Of a stretch of 64,000 bases of DNA, positions 16,322 to 26,373 are shown in pieces (the stretch's first letter is position 1; every line of letters starts with the position of its first letter). The DNA lies in contig NZ_CP040098.1 of NCBI RefSeq assembly GCF_005377625.1, forward strand, positions 496,001-560,000, written 5' to 3'. This stretch comes from Desulfoglaeba alkanexedens ALDC. GTDB taxonomy: Bacteria; Desulfobacterota; Syntrophobacteria; Syntrophobacterales; DSM-9756. Below the pieces are notes generated by a model. That model searched no databases. It saw only the letters and a list, made by a program, of their open reading frames with translations, and was not told the origin of the DNA. The translations under genes were made by a program, and so were the position numbers.

Positions 16322-16530
16322 AAACGACTCCTTCCATGGCACGGATAAACAACGGGACCTGAGGTTGGCACCTCTCACGATGGAAGCCTCGATGCCGGGT
16401 AAAGTCCCGGCTCCCGGTCCGACCGTAAGACACTGTCTGAGAATATCCTTCACCCTTCTGAAGATTGGATGGCCGTTTTTTCGCGTAGGGGCGGATTCGC
16501 GAACGGCATTTAAGGAGCGACTTACACCTT

Positions 16531-16694
16531 GTAGGAGCCGGTTTGCCGACGACCGACATAGCTGTAGCCCACCCTCGGGCCGATGGGGTGGGGCGGGGCC
16601 TTGGGGTTTGTTCATCGCGGCCAAGGCCGCTCCTACAGGAACAAGAAACCTCATGGCCCGACTTTCATGAGCTTGTTTTTGGACAAGCTCTAAC
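16531..16694. repeat. REP-like inverted pair and dispersed repeat
   Basis: GTAGGAGCCGGTTTGCCGACG at the left and GCGGCCAAGGCCGCTCCTAC at the right form a diverged version of the inverted-pair unit amplified at 50806-51615. 16640-16694 matches 2801-2857 (ACTTTCATGAGCTTG, GGACAAGCTCTAAC). Non-coding. Confidence 0.65.
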
Positions 16695-16910
16695 GGCGAC
16701 CGGTTATGGGACCGGCGGCCGCTCTGGACCCATCGGGTCGATCCCCGGAAAAACCTCGACGCCTTTCTTCGACTTTAAGAGGTCGCTGCATTCAAGTCAA
16801 AACATAAACCGCAGGCGAAAGCCCGTGAGCCCGATGCCGGATTCCACACGTCTCAGAAGCTCCCGGCTGCTTTTCTTCTCCTCCATCCGATTGGCCTCTC
16901 GCACATCGTA

Positions 16911-16940
16911 TTTACAACGGTCGGCGGTTTATGCTATAGA
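16911..16940 (+). promoter_or_regulatory. Probable sigma70 promoter of rlmE
   Basis: TTTACA at 16911-16916 and TATAGA at 16935-16940, 18 bp apart, placing transcription start near 16947, 35 bp before the rlmE start. The rest of 16322-16910 shows no gene. Confidence 0.5.
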
Positions 16941-16981
16941 ACGGTACTTTGAAAATAGAAGCATTTTAAGGTGTTTAGTCG

Positions 16982-17584
16982 ATGCCTCACGCTTATCGCG
17001 ACCACTACTTTCACCGGGCCAAGAAAGAACACTTCCTGGCTCGGGCGGTGTACAAACTGGAGGAGATCCAGCAGAAATACCGTTTCATGAAACGAGGAGA
17101 CCGTGTGCTGGATCTGGGAGCTGCGCCCGGTTCGTGGATGCAGTTCACCGAGCGGGTGATCGGCCCCAGGGGACTCCTGGTAGGGATCGACATTCAGCCC
17201 ATCGATCACGATTTTCCCGATCACGTGGTGGCGCTGCAGCGGGACATTTTCGACCCAGGGACGGTGGTGGAACTCGCCGAACGTTACGCGCCCTTCGATG
17301 TGGTGTTGAGTGACATGGCCCCCAAGACGTCGGGCATCAAGGTCGCCGATGCGGCACGCTCCGAAGTGCTTTTCGAACAGGCGCTGGCCGCGGCCCTGGG
17401 GACCCTTCGGCCGGGGGGGCATTTTCTCGCAAAGATTTTCCAGGGACAAGACTTTCATCGTGTGTTGAAGCAGGTGAAGCAACATTTTGGTTGGGTCAAG
17501 GTCGTGAAGCCGGACGCATCCCGGAAGCAGAGCAAGGAAATCTACATCCTGGCCCTGCGCTTCAAGGGCGGTCGGCCCGTGTAA
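16982..17584 (+). CDS. rlmE: 23S rRNA (uridine-2'-O-)-methyltransferase RlmE/FtsJ
   Basis: SAM-dependent methyltransferase that modifies U2552 of 23S rRNA during late 50S assembly. 200 aa, normal length. The SAM site is [14 protein letters not shown] near residue 43. The K-D-K-E catalytic set is visible: K in [10 protein letters not shown]-like [10 protein letters not shown] (about 24), D in [12 protein letters not shown] (about 106), K in FLAKIFQG (about 147), and E in SKEIYIL (about 182). ATG 16982 follows a promoter-like sequence. First gene of the rlmE-yebC-ruvCAB block. Confidence 0.95.
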   Translation: MPHAYRDHYFHRAKKEHFLARAVYKLEEIQQKYRFMKRGDRVLDLGAAPGSWMQFTERVIGPRGLLVGIDIQPIDHDFPDHVVALQRDIFDPGTVVELAERYAPFDVVLSDMAPKTSGIKVADAARSEVLFEQALAAALGTLRPGGHFLAKIFQGQDFHRVLKQVKQHFGWVKVVKPDASRKQSKEIYILALRFKGGRPV

Positions 17585-17613
17585 GCGGCCGGCAAGGGGG
17601 GGAGGACCACCGC

Positions 17614-18363
17614 ATGTCAGGACATTCCAAGTGGAGCACCATCCGCCACAAGAAGGCGGCTCAGGACGCCAGGCGTGGCAAGATTTTCACCAAACTGATC
17701 AAGGAAATCACGGTGGCCGCTCGTCTGGGCGGCGGCGACGCGGACGCCAATCCACGCCTCCGGGCCGCCGTCGCCGCGGCAAAGGTGGAAAACATGCCCA
17801 AGGAGAATATCGAGCGGGCCATCAAGAAGGGCACCGGGGAACTGGGGGGCGCCGCCTACGAGGAAGCCAACTACGAGGGCTACGGGCCCGGAGGCGTGGC
17901 CGTTCTGGTGCAGGTGATGACAGACAATCGGAACCGCGCCGCCAGCGAAATACGCTATATTTTCAGCAAACACGGTGGGAGCCTCGGGGAAGCCGGCTGC
18001 GTGGCCTGGATGTTCGACAAGCACGGCGTGATCGTCTTCGACAAGAACCAGGTTTCGGAAGAGGCCCTCATGGAAGTGGCGCTGGAGGCCGGAGCCGAAG
18101 ACGTTCGCGAACAAGAAGACCAATTCGAGGTCATCACCACGCCCGGCGATTTCGAAAAGGTGAAGGCGGCTTTCGAGGAGCGGGGCATGAATTATGAGAT
18201 GGCCGAGGTCACCATGGTGCCGCAGACCACCGTCCGGGTGGAAGACGAAAAGACGGCGCTGCAGCTTTTGAAGCTCATGGACGCCCTCGAAGAACAGGAC
18301 GACGTCCAGAACGCCTACGCCAACTTCGACATTCCCGACGAAATCCTGAGCGCGGTGGCCTGA
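17614..18363 (+). CDS. yebC: YebC/PmpR family protein
   Basis: 249-residue member of the TACO1/YebC family, known as DNA-binding regulators and more recently as translation factors that relieve ribosome stalling at proline runs. The diagnostic N-terminus [19 protein letters not shown] is intact, followed by [15 protein letters not shown] near 67 and [13 protein letters not shown] near 89. Start ATG 17614 with GGGGGGAGGACC upstream; the longer frame from 17491 overlaps rlmE. The yebC-ruvC-ruvA-ruvB order is conserved in many bacteria. Confidence 0.95.
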   Translation: MSGHSKWSTIRHKKAAQDARRGKIFTKLIKEITVAARLGGGDADANPRLRAAVAAAKVENMPKENIERAIKKGTGELGGAAYEEANYEGYGPGGVAVLVQVMTDNRNRAASEIRYIFSKHGGSLGEAGCVAWMFDKHGVIVFDKNQVSEEALMEVALEAGAEDVREQEDQFEVITTPGDFEKVKAAFEERGMNYEMAEVTMVPQTTVRVEDEKTALQLLKLMDALEEQDDVQNAYANFDIPDEILSAVA

Positions 18364-18394
18364 CGGTTCCAGGAAAGGAAACCGGTTTGCTTTC

Positions 18395-18898
18395 ATGATC
18401 CGAGTGCTCGGCATCGACCCCGGGTCCCGCCACACCGGCTACGGCGTGGTGGCCGCCGACGGCCAGCGCCTGATCGCCGTGGCGCACGGGTGCATCCAAC
18501 CGCCACCGGATCGCTCCTTCGCTCAACGACTGGCTCACATCCACGAAAAGGTCGCGGCGGTGATCGACGAAGCCGCGCCGGATGAAATGGCGGTGGAAGA
18601 CGTTTTTCTCGCTAGAAACGTGAAAAGCGCCCTGCGACTGGGCGAAGCCCGGGGGGCGGCCATTTTGGCGGGCGTTCGAATGGGGCTTTCGGTCCACCAG
18701 TACAGCGCGCTCCAGGTCAAGCAGGCCGTGGTGGGTTACGGCCGGGCGGGGAAAGACCAGGTGACCCAGATGATCCGCACGCTCCTCGCGCTCCGCACCT
18801 CTTTGAACACCCACGCGGCGGACGCGCTGGCCGTGGCTGTCTGCCACATCAACACGCGGACATCCCAAAGGCGCTGGAAGAGCTTGGAGTCACGATGA
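18395..18898 (+). CDS. ruvC: Crossover junction endodeoxyribonuclease RuvC
   Basis: Holliday-junction resolvase that cuts symmetrically after RuvAB branch migration. 167 aa. The catalytic acids are visible: D7 in VLGIDPGSRHTGYG, E in MAVEDVFLARN (about 68), and the late aspartate in HAADALAVAVCH (about 145). Its stop overlaps the ruvA start (ATGA at 18895-18898), giving translational coupling. The gene lies 31 bp after yebC. Confidence 0.95.
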   Translation: MIRVLGIDPGSRHTGYGVVAADGQRLIAVAHGCIQPPPDRSFAQRLAHIHEKVAAVIDEAAPDEMAVEDVFLARNVKSALRLGEARGAAILAGVRMGLSVHQYSALQVKQAVVGYGRAGKDQVTQMIRTLLALRTSLNTHAADALAVAVCHINTRTSQRRWKSLESR

Positions 18899-19494
18899 TC
18901 GGCTACCTGGAAGGCACCTTGAGGCACAAGGCACCGGACACCGTCATCATGGAGGTGCACGGCGTGGGCTACTGCGTCCACGTGCCGCTCAGCACCTTCT
19001 ACGATCTGCCCGGTGTCGGGGAAAGGGCCTGCCTCAACATCCACACCCACGTGAGGGAAGACGCGCTGCAGCTCTACGGCTTTCGAACGATCGCCGAAAA
19101 GGAAATGTTTCTGCATCTCATCGGGATCGGCGGGGTCGGCCCGCGGCTCGCCCTGGCCCTTCTTTCCGGCATCCACACCGACGAACTCCGCGAAGTGGTC
19201 CTCACGCAGAACCGAGCCCGGCTCCAGCGGATCCCTGGAATCGGCAAAAAGACCGCCGAACGCATCCTCTTGGAACTGAAAGACAAGTTGAAGCTCAAGG
19301 CCAGTGACGCCCCGGCGCCGCCTCTTGTGGAGGCGGAAGGATGCGACGGTTACGCGGATGCCTTTTCGGCGCTCCTCAACCTGGGCTACCGCCCCAACGA
19401 AGCGGAAAAGGCCCTCGAGCGGGCGAAGACCGCCTTGGGTGCGGATCCTTCCGTGGAAGAACTCCTGAAGGAAGCGCTCCGGGTGCTGGCGTGA
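18895..19494 (+). CDS. ruvA: Holliday junction branch migration protein RuvA
   Basis: 199-residue DNA-junction binding subunit that recruits RuvB. Domain I opens [20 protein letters not shown]. Two helix-hairpin-helix motifs follow ([17 protein letters not shown] near 76 and [13 protein letters not shown] near 112), then a short linker and domain III ([18 protein letters not shown] near 155) that contacts RuvB. Coupled to ruvC by a 4-bp overlap. Confidence 0.96.
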   Translation: MIGYLEGTLRHKAPDTVIMEVHGVGYCVHVPLSTFYDLPGVGERACLNIHTHVREDALQLYGFRTIAEKEMFLHLIGIGGVGPRLALALLSGIHTDELREVVLTQNRARLQRIPGIGKKTAERILLELKDKLKLKASDAPAPPLVEAEGCDGYADAFSALLNLGYRPNEAEKALERAKTALGADPSVEELLKEALRVLA

Positions 19495-19543
19495 TCCGGG
19501 CCGGCGGCCCAAGCGCGGCCGAACTGCAGGGAAGGATGGCTCC

Positions 19544-20569
19544 ATGACGGACCGACTTGTGGAACCCACCCCCAAAGACGATGACCTCCCGGTGGAAACC
19601 GGTCTTCGCCCGCGGCGGCTCGGTGATTACATCGGTCAGCGGAAGGTGAAGGAAAACCTTCGGGTTTTCGTGGAAGCGGCGCTTCAGCGCGGAGAAACCC
19701 TGGACCACGTGCTCCTTCACGGACATCCGGGACTGGGAAAAACGACCCTTGCGACCATCATCGCCAACGAACTCAACGCCAACCTCCGCACCACCTCGGG
19801 GCCGGTCATCGAGCGCCCGGGCGACCTGGCGGCCATCCTCACGAACCTGGAACCCGGCTCCGTGCTCTTCATCGACGAAATCCACCGGCTGAACCACGTC
19901 GTAGAGGAAATCCTCTACCCCGCCATGGAAGATTTCCAGCTGGACATCATCATCGGCCAGGGTCCTTCGGCGCGGACCATCAAGCTGGATCTTCCGCCGT
20001 TTACACTGGTGGGAGCCACCACTCGAGCGGGGCTGCTTTCGCCGCCGCTGCGCGACCGGTTCGGCGTGGTCCTTCGGCTCGAATTCTACCATGTGGATGA
20101 CCTGCGCGTGATCGTCACCCGGTCGGCCCGGCTTTTGGGGATCGCCGTGGACGAAGACGGCGCGATGGAGATCGCCCGAAGATCCCGGGGGACGCCGCGG
20201 GTGGCCAACCGGCTGCTCCGGCGCGTCCGGGATTTCGCCGAAGTGCGGGCGGGGGGGACCATCACCCGGGAGGTGGCCGACCAGGCCTTGCAGATGCTCG
20301 ATGTGGACCACCGCGGATTCGACCGCATGGACCGAAAGATCCTCGCCACCATCATCGAAAAGTACGACGGCGGCCCCGTGGGGATCGAAACCCTTTCAGC
20401 CGCCGTATCCGAAGAAAAGGACACCCTGGAAGAAGTCTATGAACCTTTCCTCATTCAGGAAGGGTTTCTGAAAAAAACCCCCCGCGGGCGCGTGGCGACT
20501 CGCCTCGCCTTCGAACACCTGGGCGTGCCCTACCGCGCGTCCCGCCAACTGCACCTGTTTCAGTCGTGA
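19544..20569 (+). CDS. ruvB: Holliday junction ATP-dependent DNA helicase RuvB
   Basis: 341-residue AAA+ motor for branch migration. Walker [11 protein letters not shown] near residue 62, Walker [11 protein letters not shown] near 107, sensor 1 in [20 protein letters not shown] near 156, arginine finger in that last segment, and the C-terminal winged helix ([15 protein letters not shown]) near 312. The ruvA gene ends 49 bp upstream. Confidence 0.97.
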   Translation: MTDRLVEPTPKDDDLPVETGLRPRRLGDYIGQRKVKENLRVFVEAALQRGETLDHVLLHGHPGLGKTTLATIIANELNANLRTTSGPVIERPGDLAAILTNLEPGSVLFIDEIHRLNHVVEEILYPAMEDFQLDIIIGQGPSARTIKLDLPPFTLVGATTRAGLLSPPLRDRFGVVLRLEFYHVDDLRVIVTRSARLLGIAVDEDGAMEIARRSRGTPRVANRLLRRVRDFAEVRAGGTITREVADQALQMLDVDHRGFDRMDRKILATIIEKYDGGPVGIETLSAAVSEEKDTLEEVYEPFLIQEGFLKKTPRGRVATRLAFEHLGVPYRASRQLHLFQS

Positions 20570-20607
20570 CGGTGCGTCATTTGAAGAAAATGACAGGAGG
20601 TATCCGG

Positions 20608-21597
20608 ATGGAGCGCATTCGCTTTGGTGAAACCGATTTGGAAGTATCGCGCGTGGTTTTGGGAACCTGGGTCACAGGCGGCTGGGCCTGGGGTGGCGCC
20701 GACGAAAGGGAAGCCGTCGGTGCGATCCTTCGCGCCCTGGAGCTGGGGATCAACTTCATCGATACGGCCCCCGTGTACGGATTCGGTAAATCCGAAGAGC
20801 TGGTGGGCCGCGCCCTGAAAGAATGGGGCGGCTCGAACGGGGTGGTCATCGCCACAAAATGCGGTTTGGAATGGGACGACGCGCAGCGCGTGATCCGGCG
20901 GAACGCGACGCCCGAACGCATCCGCTTCGAAGTGGACCAGAGCCTCCGGAGGCTCGGTGTGGACCGGATCGACCTCTATCAGATCCACTGGCCGGACCCC
21001 GAAACGCCTTTCGCGGATTCCATGGCGGCACTTGTGGATCTTCGGGAAGCCGGAAAAATCCGCTGGATCGGTTTGAGCAACTTCAGCCCGCCCCAGATCG
21101 ACGAGTGCCGGCGCCACGGCCCGGTTCACGGCCTCCAGCCGCCTTTCAACATCTTCGAACGCGACGCGGAAAAGGAAATCCTCCCCTATTGCGCCGAAAA
21201 CCGCATCGGCACCTTGGTTTACGGCGGGCTGTGCCGCGGACTCCTCACGGGAAAATTCACCGGCACCGAGACCTTTCCCAAAGGCGACCTGCGGCAGATG
21301 GACCCCAAGTTCAAACCCGATCGCTTTCGGCAGTACGTGAAGGCCGTGGACGCCATGAAGAAACTGGCGGCGGCTCACGGAAGGACCATGGCTCAGTTTG
21401 CGCTTCGTTGGGCGCTCCAGCAGCCGGGGGTCACAACGGTGATCGCCGGTGCCCGAACGGCCGCTCAGGCCGAAGAAAACGCCGGCATTTCCGGCTGGGC
21501 GCTCAGCCCCGACGATCTCGAAAAGGTGGACCAGATTCTCGCGACATACATCAAGAATCCCGTAGGCCCGGAATTCATGGCTCCCGGCCGGAGGTAA
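20608..21597 (+). CDS. Aldo/keto reductase family oxidoreductase
   Basis: 329-residue NADPH-type AKR of the Tas/YajO-like group. The tetrad is visible: D in FIDTAPVYGFGKSE, Y in the same motif (near 55), K in ATKCGLEWD (near 85) and H in QIHWPDPETP (near 128). Cofactor-binding elements VIAGARTAAQAEENAG occur near 280. Substrate unknown. Start ATG 20608 has ACAGGAGG at the right distance; the GTG at 20566 overlaps ruvB and is rejected. Spacing of 38 bp from ruvB allows read-through. Confidence 0.88.
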   Translation: MERIRFGETDLEVSRVVLGTWVTGGWAWGGADEREAVGAILRALELGINFIDTAPVYGFGKSEELVGRALKEWGGSNGVVIATKCGLEWDDAQRVIRRNATPERIRFEVDQSLRRLGVDRIDLYQIHWPDPETPFADSMAALVDLREAGKIRWIGLSNFSPPQIDECRRHGPVHGLQPPFNIFERDAEKEILPYCAENRIGTLVYGGLCRGLLTGKFTGTETFPKGDLRQMDPKFKPDRFRQYVKAVDAMKKLAAAHGRTMAQFALRWALQQPGVTTVIAGARTAAQAEENAGISGWALSPDDLEKVDQILATYIKNPVGPEFMAPGRR

Positions 21598-21655
21598 CCG
21601 GGGGGCGAAACAGAGGTTACCCGCATTTGGACTATTGGACCAAAGGAGACCGTTG

Positions 21656-22948
21656 ATGGCTGTTTCCTTCATGCCGGTCCGTTCCGGCCACAAGGAAATC
21701 GAAACCCTCCAACTCCAGGGACTCCAGTGGACCGTCGCCCACGCTTACAACCATTCGCCTTTCTACCGAAAGCGGCTGGAGGCGGCCGGCGTGACCCCGG
21801 ATACCATACGCTCTCTGAACGACCTCAGGCGGCTTCCTTTCACCTCCGCCGACGACCTGCAGATCGACTACCCGTTTCCGCTGCGGGCCGTTCCCTTCGA
21901 AAAGATCGTTCGGATCCACGCCTCTTCGGGCACCACGGGTAAGCGGAAGGTGCTCTCCTACACACAGAAAGACATCGACGATTGGGCCACCATGTTCGCA
22001 CGGTGCTACGAAATGGCGGGACTCACCCGAGAAGACCGGGTCCAGATCGCCGTGGGCTACGGGCTCTGGACCGCCGGGGTGGGCTTTCAGCTCGGTTGCG
22101 AGCGGTTCGGGGCCATGGCGGTTCCCGTAGGTCCGGCCAATACCGACATCCACTGCCAGATGCTGGTGGACCTGCAGTCCACGGTCTTTTGCTCCACCGC
22201 CTCCATGGCGCTGCTCATGGCGGAAGAAATCGAACGCCGCGGTCTCCGGGACCGAATCGCGCTTCGCACGATCATCTTCGGCGCCGAACGACACAGCCTG
22301 CGGATGCGCCGGCGGATCCAGGACATCACCGGCGTGGAACACATCTTCGACATCCCGGGGCTCACCGAACTCTACGGACCCGGAACCGGCCTCGAATGCA
22401 GGATTCACGAAGGCGTCCACTACTGGGCCGACTACTATATCCTGGAGGTCCTTAATCCCGACACGCTGGAACCGGTGGCGCCGGGAGAAGTGGGCGAGAT
22501 GGTGGTGACGACCCTCCGAAAGGAGGCGGCGCCCCTCATCCGCTATCGCACCCGGGACCTCACGCGGCTCCTTCCCGAACCCTGCCCCTGCGGCAACCCG
22601 CTCCCGCGCCATGACCACATCCTGGGCCGCTCCGACGACATGTTCACCTTTCGGGCCGTGAACATCTACCCGGGCCAAATCGATCATGTACTTTCGACCA
22701 TCGCGGGCGTGGGGAGCGAATACCAGGTGCACCTCTTTCACCGGGAAGACGGCCGCGACGTCATGCGCATCAAGGTGGAACGAGCTCTCGGGGCCGATGG
22801 CTCACAAGATGAACGGATCGCCGACGCGGTGGCATCCGAAATCCGGTGGAAGATCCTGGTGCGGGCTCAGGTGGAAGTGGTCGACTTCGGTACGCTTCCC
22901 CGAACGGACCGGAAGAGTCGGAGAGTCTTCGACCACCGGCGGCCGTGA
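21656..22948 (+). CDS. Phenylacetate-CoA ligase family AMP-forming ligase
   Basis: 430-residue adenylate-forming enzyme that activates phenylacetate or another aromatic acid with ATP and CoA. AMP-binding P-loop HASSGTTGKRKV near residue 91; FDIPGLTELYGPG near 232 is the A5-type motif; IRYRTRDLTRLL near 297 and ILGRSDDM near 322 are the late motifs, followed by the PaaK C-terminal domain. Start ATG 21656 is preceded by AAAGGAGA; the upstream TTG is not needed. The next gene is an amino-acid-type solute receptor, a common pairing in Desulfobacterota. The natural substrate is not provable from sequence. Confidence 0.9.
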   Translation: MAVSFMPVRSGHKEIETLQLQGLQWTVAHAYNHSPFYRKRLEAAGVTPDTIRSLNDLRRLPFTSADDLQIDYPFPLRAVPFEKIVRIHASSGTTGKRKVLSYTQKDIDDWATMFARCYEMAGLTREDRVQIAVGYGLWTAGVGFQLGCERFGAMAVPVGPANTDIHCQMLVDLQSTVFCSTASMALLMAEEIERRGLRDRIALRTIIFGAERHSLRMRRRIQDITGVEHIFDIPGLTELYGPGTGLECRIHEGVHYWADYYILEVLNPDTLEPVAPGEVGEMVVTTLRKEAAPLIRYRTRDLTRLLPEPCPCGNPLPRHDHILGRSDDMFTFRAVNIYPGQIDHVLSTIAGVGSEYQVHLFHREDGRDVMRIKVERALGADGSQDERIADAVASEIRWKILVRAQVEVVDFGTLPRTDRKSRRVFDHRRP

Positions 22949-23033
22949 CGGCGACGAGGCCACACGTTTGAGACCTTGGCATGACCGCGGGTACCGGGCG
23001 GCTCGCAACCACGAAAACCAAGAGGGACCGAAC

Positions 23034-24218
23034 ATGAACCAGCAGCGACACGGGCGTTGGTTACGATTTATGTGGGGGGCCCTCTTTCTGGCGGCTCTTT
23101 GGTGGGCGAGCTGGGCTTCGGCTGAGGAACCGATCAAGATCGGTGTTATCCTCGACCTTTCCGGCCCGGCGGCCACCATCGGCACCCCCAGCAAGCTGGT
23201 GGTCCAAATGGTGGTGGACAAAATCAACCAGGAAGGGGGCATCAACGGGCGCCCCCTGGAACTGGTGATCGGCGACACGGAAGGCGACCCCGCCAAGGCC
23301 CTCATGGTGGCCAAACGCCTGGTGGAAAAGGACCAGGTGGCGGCCCTCATCGGCCCTACCCGGACCGGTACCGGTATGGCGGTCAAGGGGTACATCGAAA
23401 AAGCGGAAATTCCCACCATCATGACGGTGGGGGGCGATCCGGTGATCGCGGGAGGACCATTCGGTCCGTTCCGCTGGACCTTCAAGACCCCGCAGCGAAC
23501 GTCCGTCGCCGTGAAAAAAGTCTACGCGTACCTCAAGGAAAAGTGCCTCACCCGGGTGGCCATCCTGACGGCGACCGACGAGTTCGGAAAGGACGGCCTC
23601 GACCGGCTCAAGCAGCTTGCCCCCGAATACGGCATTGAGATCGCGGCATCGGAAGCCTTCGACGTGGCCGATACTGATATGACCACGCAGCTCACCAAGA
23701 TCCGAGACACGGGCGCCCAGGCACTCATCTGTTGGACCATCGGCCCGGCGGGGGCCTGGGTCGCCAAGAACGTAAGACAACTGGCGCTGACCCTTCCGCT
23801 GATCCAGTGCCACGGCCAGCCGGATCCCAAGTACGTGGAACTGGCCGGCGTAGCGGCGGAGGGGAACCTCATGCCGTCGACCAAGCTCATGGTGGCCGAC
23901 CAACTCCCGGACACCGACCCTCAGAAGGCGGTCATCCAGGACTTCATCCACCTCTACAAGGACGTGTACCACTACGACCGCCAATACCCCATCAACACGC
24001 ATTGCGGTTACGCTTGGGACGCCATCATGATGCTCGCCAACGCCGTGCGGCAGGTGGGAACGGACCGCGAAGCGCTTCGATCGGCCATCGAAGAAACCAA
24101 AGGCTTCGTGGGAATCAGTGGCATTTACAACTTGACACCCGAAGACCACAATGGCTTAGGTACAGATTCGCTGGTCATGATCCAGGTGGTTGACGGCGGG
24201 GGGCAGCCGGCCCAATAA
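23034..24218 (+). CDS. ABC transporter substrate-binding protein, LivJ-like
   Basis: Exported periplasmic receptor of 394 aa. A 30-residue signal peptide ends ASWASA before EEPIKIGVILDLSGP. Type I periplasmic fold: INQEGGINGRPLELVIGD near residue 66, IGPTRTGTGMAVKG near 110. Receptors of this family bind branched-chain amino acids, amides or aromatic acids. Next to a phenylacetate-CoA ligase, an aromatic or short acid ligand is plausible. No permease or ATPase genes follow: a miniature element begins 7 bp after the stop, then glycan genes. It probably works with a transporter encoded elsewhere. Confidence 0.9.
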   Translation: MNQQRHGRWLRFMWGALFLAALWWASWASAEEPIKIGVILDLSGPAATIGTPSKLVVQMVVDKINQEGGINGRPLELVIGDTEGDPAKALMVAKRLVEKDQVAALIGPTRTGTGMAVKGYIEKAEIPTIMTVGGDPVIAGGPFGPFRWTFKTPQRTSVAVKKVYAYLKEKCLTRVAILTATDEFGKDGLDRLKQLAPEYGIEIAASEAFDVADTDMTTQLTKIRDTGAQALICWTIGPAGAWVAKNVRQLALTLPLIQCHGQPDPKYVELAGVAAEGNLMPSTKLMVADQLPDTDPQKAVIQDFIHLYKDVYHYDRQYPINTHCGYAWDAIMMLANAVRQVGTDREALRSAIEETKGFVGISGIYNLTPEDHNGLGTDSLVMIQVVDGGGQPAQ

Positions 24219-24224
24219 TGAATT

Positions 24225-24543
24225 GGGTGCAGATCTTTTGCTTCTTGTTCCCAAGCTCCAGCTTGGGAACACAACTGTGCAGAAGCTCCAGCTTCGGTGA
24301 CGCCGTTCCCAAGCCAAAGCTTGGGAACGAGGGGAAACACCACTTCGAGATCCTGGCGAGCTCCCTAGAAAGACAGCGCGTTTCAGCTGTAGCAGGAGGG
24401 AAGCTGGAGCTTCCCGGGCAGGGCGTTCCCAAGCTGGAGCTTGGGAACGAGAGGAAACGGAGCTGATGCGCTTGCTGCTGCAGGGCCATGTGCATCTACC
24501 TCAGAGGGATACCCTGGATGTCGTTCTAAAAGATCCGCACCCC
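24225..24543. mobile_element. Miniature inverted-repeat element, family 1, long form, copy A
   Basis: 319 bp from GGGTGCAGATCTTTTGC to GTTCTAAAAGATCCGCACCC. The ends are inverted repeats. Inside are several CCAAGCT..AGCTTGGGAAC palindromes and GGAAGCTGGAGCTTCC. Flanks AATGAATT and AATGAACT give an 8-bp duplication with one mismatch. The element fills nearly all the space between the solute-receptor stop and the deacetylase start, whose ATG lies in the right-hand duplicated 8 bp. Confidence 0.85.
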
Positions 24544-24544
24544 A

Positions 24545-25348
24545 ATGAACTCAAAACCGCGCGTTTCCATTCTCATGTACCATCAGGTTGGTTTTTTTCG
24601 TCGCCCGGCCGCCCACCGAGCGACTTTTTGCCATGTGCGGCGTTTTCGCCGCCAAATGGCGTGGCTCAAACGATCCGGCTATCATGTGATCCGTCTCACC
24701 GAGGCGGTAAGAGGACTCAAGGGGGAGATACCCCTGCCGAATCACAGCGTGGTACTAACCTTTGACGATGGATACCGCAACTTCTACGAAAATGCTTATC
24801 CCATGCTGCACGAGTACGGCTTTCCGGCAACCGTTTTTATGGTTGCTGGACATCTTGGATCCACGGCCCGATGGATTGAGGAGGAGGGTAGGTTCGGTGC
24901 CCCTCTAATGGAAAAGGACCACCTCTTGGAGATCCAGGCTGGCGGCATCGAGATCGGGTCCCATACCGTCACTCATCCAAGATTGAGCAAGATACCCTTA
25001 TCCAAAGCCCAGAGAGAAATAGCAGAGAGTAAGTCAATCCTAGAATCACTTTTGGGCGACAGAGTCATTCATTTCTGCTACCCATACGGGGATTTCAATC
25101 CGCAGATTGCCGATTTGGTTCAGGAGGCTGGCTACGAAAGTGCACTGACATGTATTCGTGGGGCGGCAACCGCGGAAGACAGCTTGTTTTGTCTTCCGAG
25201 AAAAGCCGTTTCCTACGGGGACAGCCTTATCGGCTACCTATGGAAACTTCATATAAAGAACAAGAAAAAGGCCCCGACCAGTGGTCCGAAGGCTCCATTC
25301 ACATCATCGGCAGCCGACAGTACGGCGGAGCGGACCGATTCTACGTGA
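24545..25348 (+). CDS. Polysaccharide deacetylase (CE4/NodB-type)
   Basis: 267-residue deacetylase; removes acetyl groups from N-acetylated sugars of surface glycans or precursors. Catalytic aspartate and metal ligand in TFDDGY (72-77), metal histidines in SHTVTH (139-144), and CYPYGDFNP near 178. No signal peptide, so it may act on a lipid-linked precursor at the inner membrane. ATG 24545 is 2 bp beyond the miniature element and has no Shine-Dalgarno of its own, so expression may depend on sequence within the element. The C-terminal end overlaps the next gene by about 109 bp. Confidence 0.9.
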   Translation: MNSKPRVSILMYHQVGFFRRPAAHRATFCHVRRFRRQMAWLKRSGYHVIRLTEAVRGLKGEIPLPNHSVVLTFDDGYRNFYENAYPMLHEYGFPATVFMVAGHLGSTARWIEEEGRFGAPLMEKDHLLEIQAGGIEIGSHTVTHPRLSKIPLSKAQREIAESKSILESLLGDRVIHFCYPYGDFNPQIADLVQEAGYESALTCIRGAATAEDSLFCLPRKAVSYGDSLIGYLWKLHIKNKKKAPTSGPKAPFTSSAADSTAERTDST

Positions 25349-26373
25349 GACTGGTCAGAGCTTTGGCGGCCCGAGGTCACCGCGTGCTGGCAGTGAACAG
25401 GCCGGGGGCTCCCGTGCACCAAGCACTGAAGAACCTCGTCCCGCAGAAGTTCGTCCCAATGATGAACGGATTTGACCTCTATTCGATGTGGCAAATCAGA
25501 CGTCTCGTAGGAACTTACCGGTTTCCCATCATTCAGACCTACATGGGAAGGGCGACGCGGCTGACCCGACTTCCGAAGCGCGTACCCGCCATACACATTG
25601 CAAGGTTGGGAGGCTTCTATAAGATTGACGGCTACTATCGCCATGCGGATGTCTGGGTCGGAAACACCAAAGGGGTATGCGACTACCTGGTGAGCGAAGG
25701 GTTTCCCGCATCCAGGGTCTTTCATATCGGCAACTTTGTGGATACACCTCGAAGGTTGAGTCAAGATGAACGGTTGCAATACAGAAAGCGGTGGCAGATA
25801 CCTCAAGACGCCTTCGTGATCGCAACCTTGGGGCGGTTCATTCCCCTAAAAGGTTTTCAGGATCTTCTCACGGCTATCTCCCTGGGTCCAACGCCATCCA
25901 AGGACCGGCCGGTGGTATGGATCATCGCCGGGGACGGCCCCATGGGACCCGAACTCCGAGAAAAGGCCAGAAAGCTGGAGATTGAAGCATACGTGCGCTT
26001 TCCGGGCTGGCAAGACGACCCTGCAGCAGTATACAGCCTGGCGGACCTGTTTGTCTGCCCGTCTCGCCATGAAACCCTGGGCAACGTCATTTTGGAAGCT
26101 TGGAGCTACGGGGTTCCGGTAGTGGCGACCAAGACTCCCGGCCCCCTCGAGCTCATTCAGCCAGACGAAAACGGCTTTCTCGTCGATGTGGGAGAACCCC
26201 GCCGGTTGGCGTCCCTCATTGATCGTGTGGTCAATTCCGAAGAAGGAGTTCTGCGTGAGATGGGGCGCAAAGGAATGAGGCTGGTGCAGGATCGGTACAG
26301 CGAGCAGTCCGTCGTGGAATCTTATGAATCCCTTTACCGAATCCTGCTGGCATCGGGGAGCTTTGTCCGTTGA
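25240..26373 (+). CDS. Glycosyltransferase family 4 protein
   Basis: 377-residue GT-B enzyme of lipopolysaccharide or related glycan assembly. The acceptor half begins IHIIGSRQYGGADRFYVRLV; the donor half has VIATLGRFIPLKGFQDLL near 186 and the E-x7-E element LFVCPSRHETLGNVILEAWS near 275. The start is uncertain: ATG 25240 inside the deacetylase gene gives a natural N-terminus, while the frame is open to 25150. The overlap of about 100 bp is unusual but both proteins look intact. The stop overlaps the next start. Confidence 0.85.
   Translation: METSYKEQEKGPDQWSEGSIHIIGSRQYGGADRFYVRLVRALAARGHRVLAVNRPGAPVHQALKNLVPQKFVPMMNGFDLYSMWQIRRLVGTYRFPIIQTYMGRATRLTRLPKRVPAIHIARLGGFYKIDGYYRHADVWVGNTKGVCDYLVSEGFPASRVFHIGNFVDTPRRLSQDERLQYRKRWQIPQDAFVIATLGRFIPLKGFQDLLTAISLGPTPSKDRPVVWIIAGDGPMGPELREKARKLEIEAYVRFPGWQDDPAAVYSLADLFVCPSRHETLGNVILEAWSYGVPVVATKTPGPLELIQPDENGFLVDVGEPRRLASLIDRVVNSEEGVLREMGRKGMRLVQDRYSEQSVVESYESLYRILLASGSFVR

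Noticed and set aside
24218-24466. 82-residue frame inside the long family 1 element
   Set aside because: Translation of palindromic element DNA (repeated SSSLG, KLELGN); an equivalent frame exists in the other copies without start signals.
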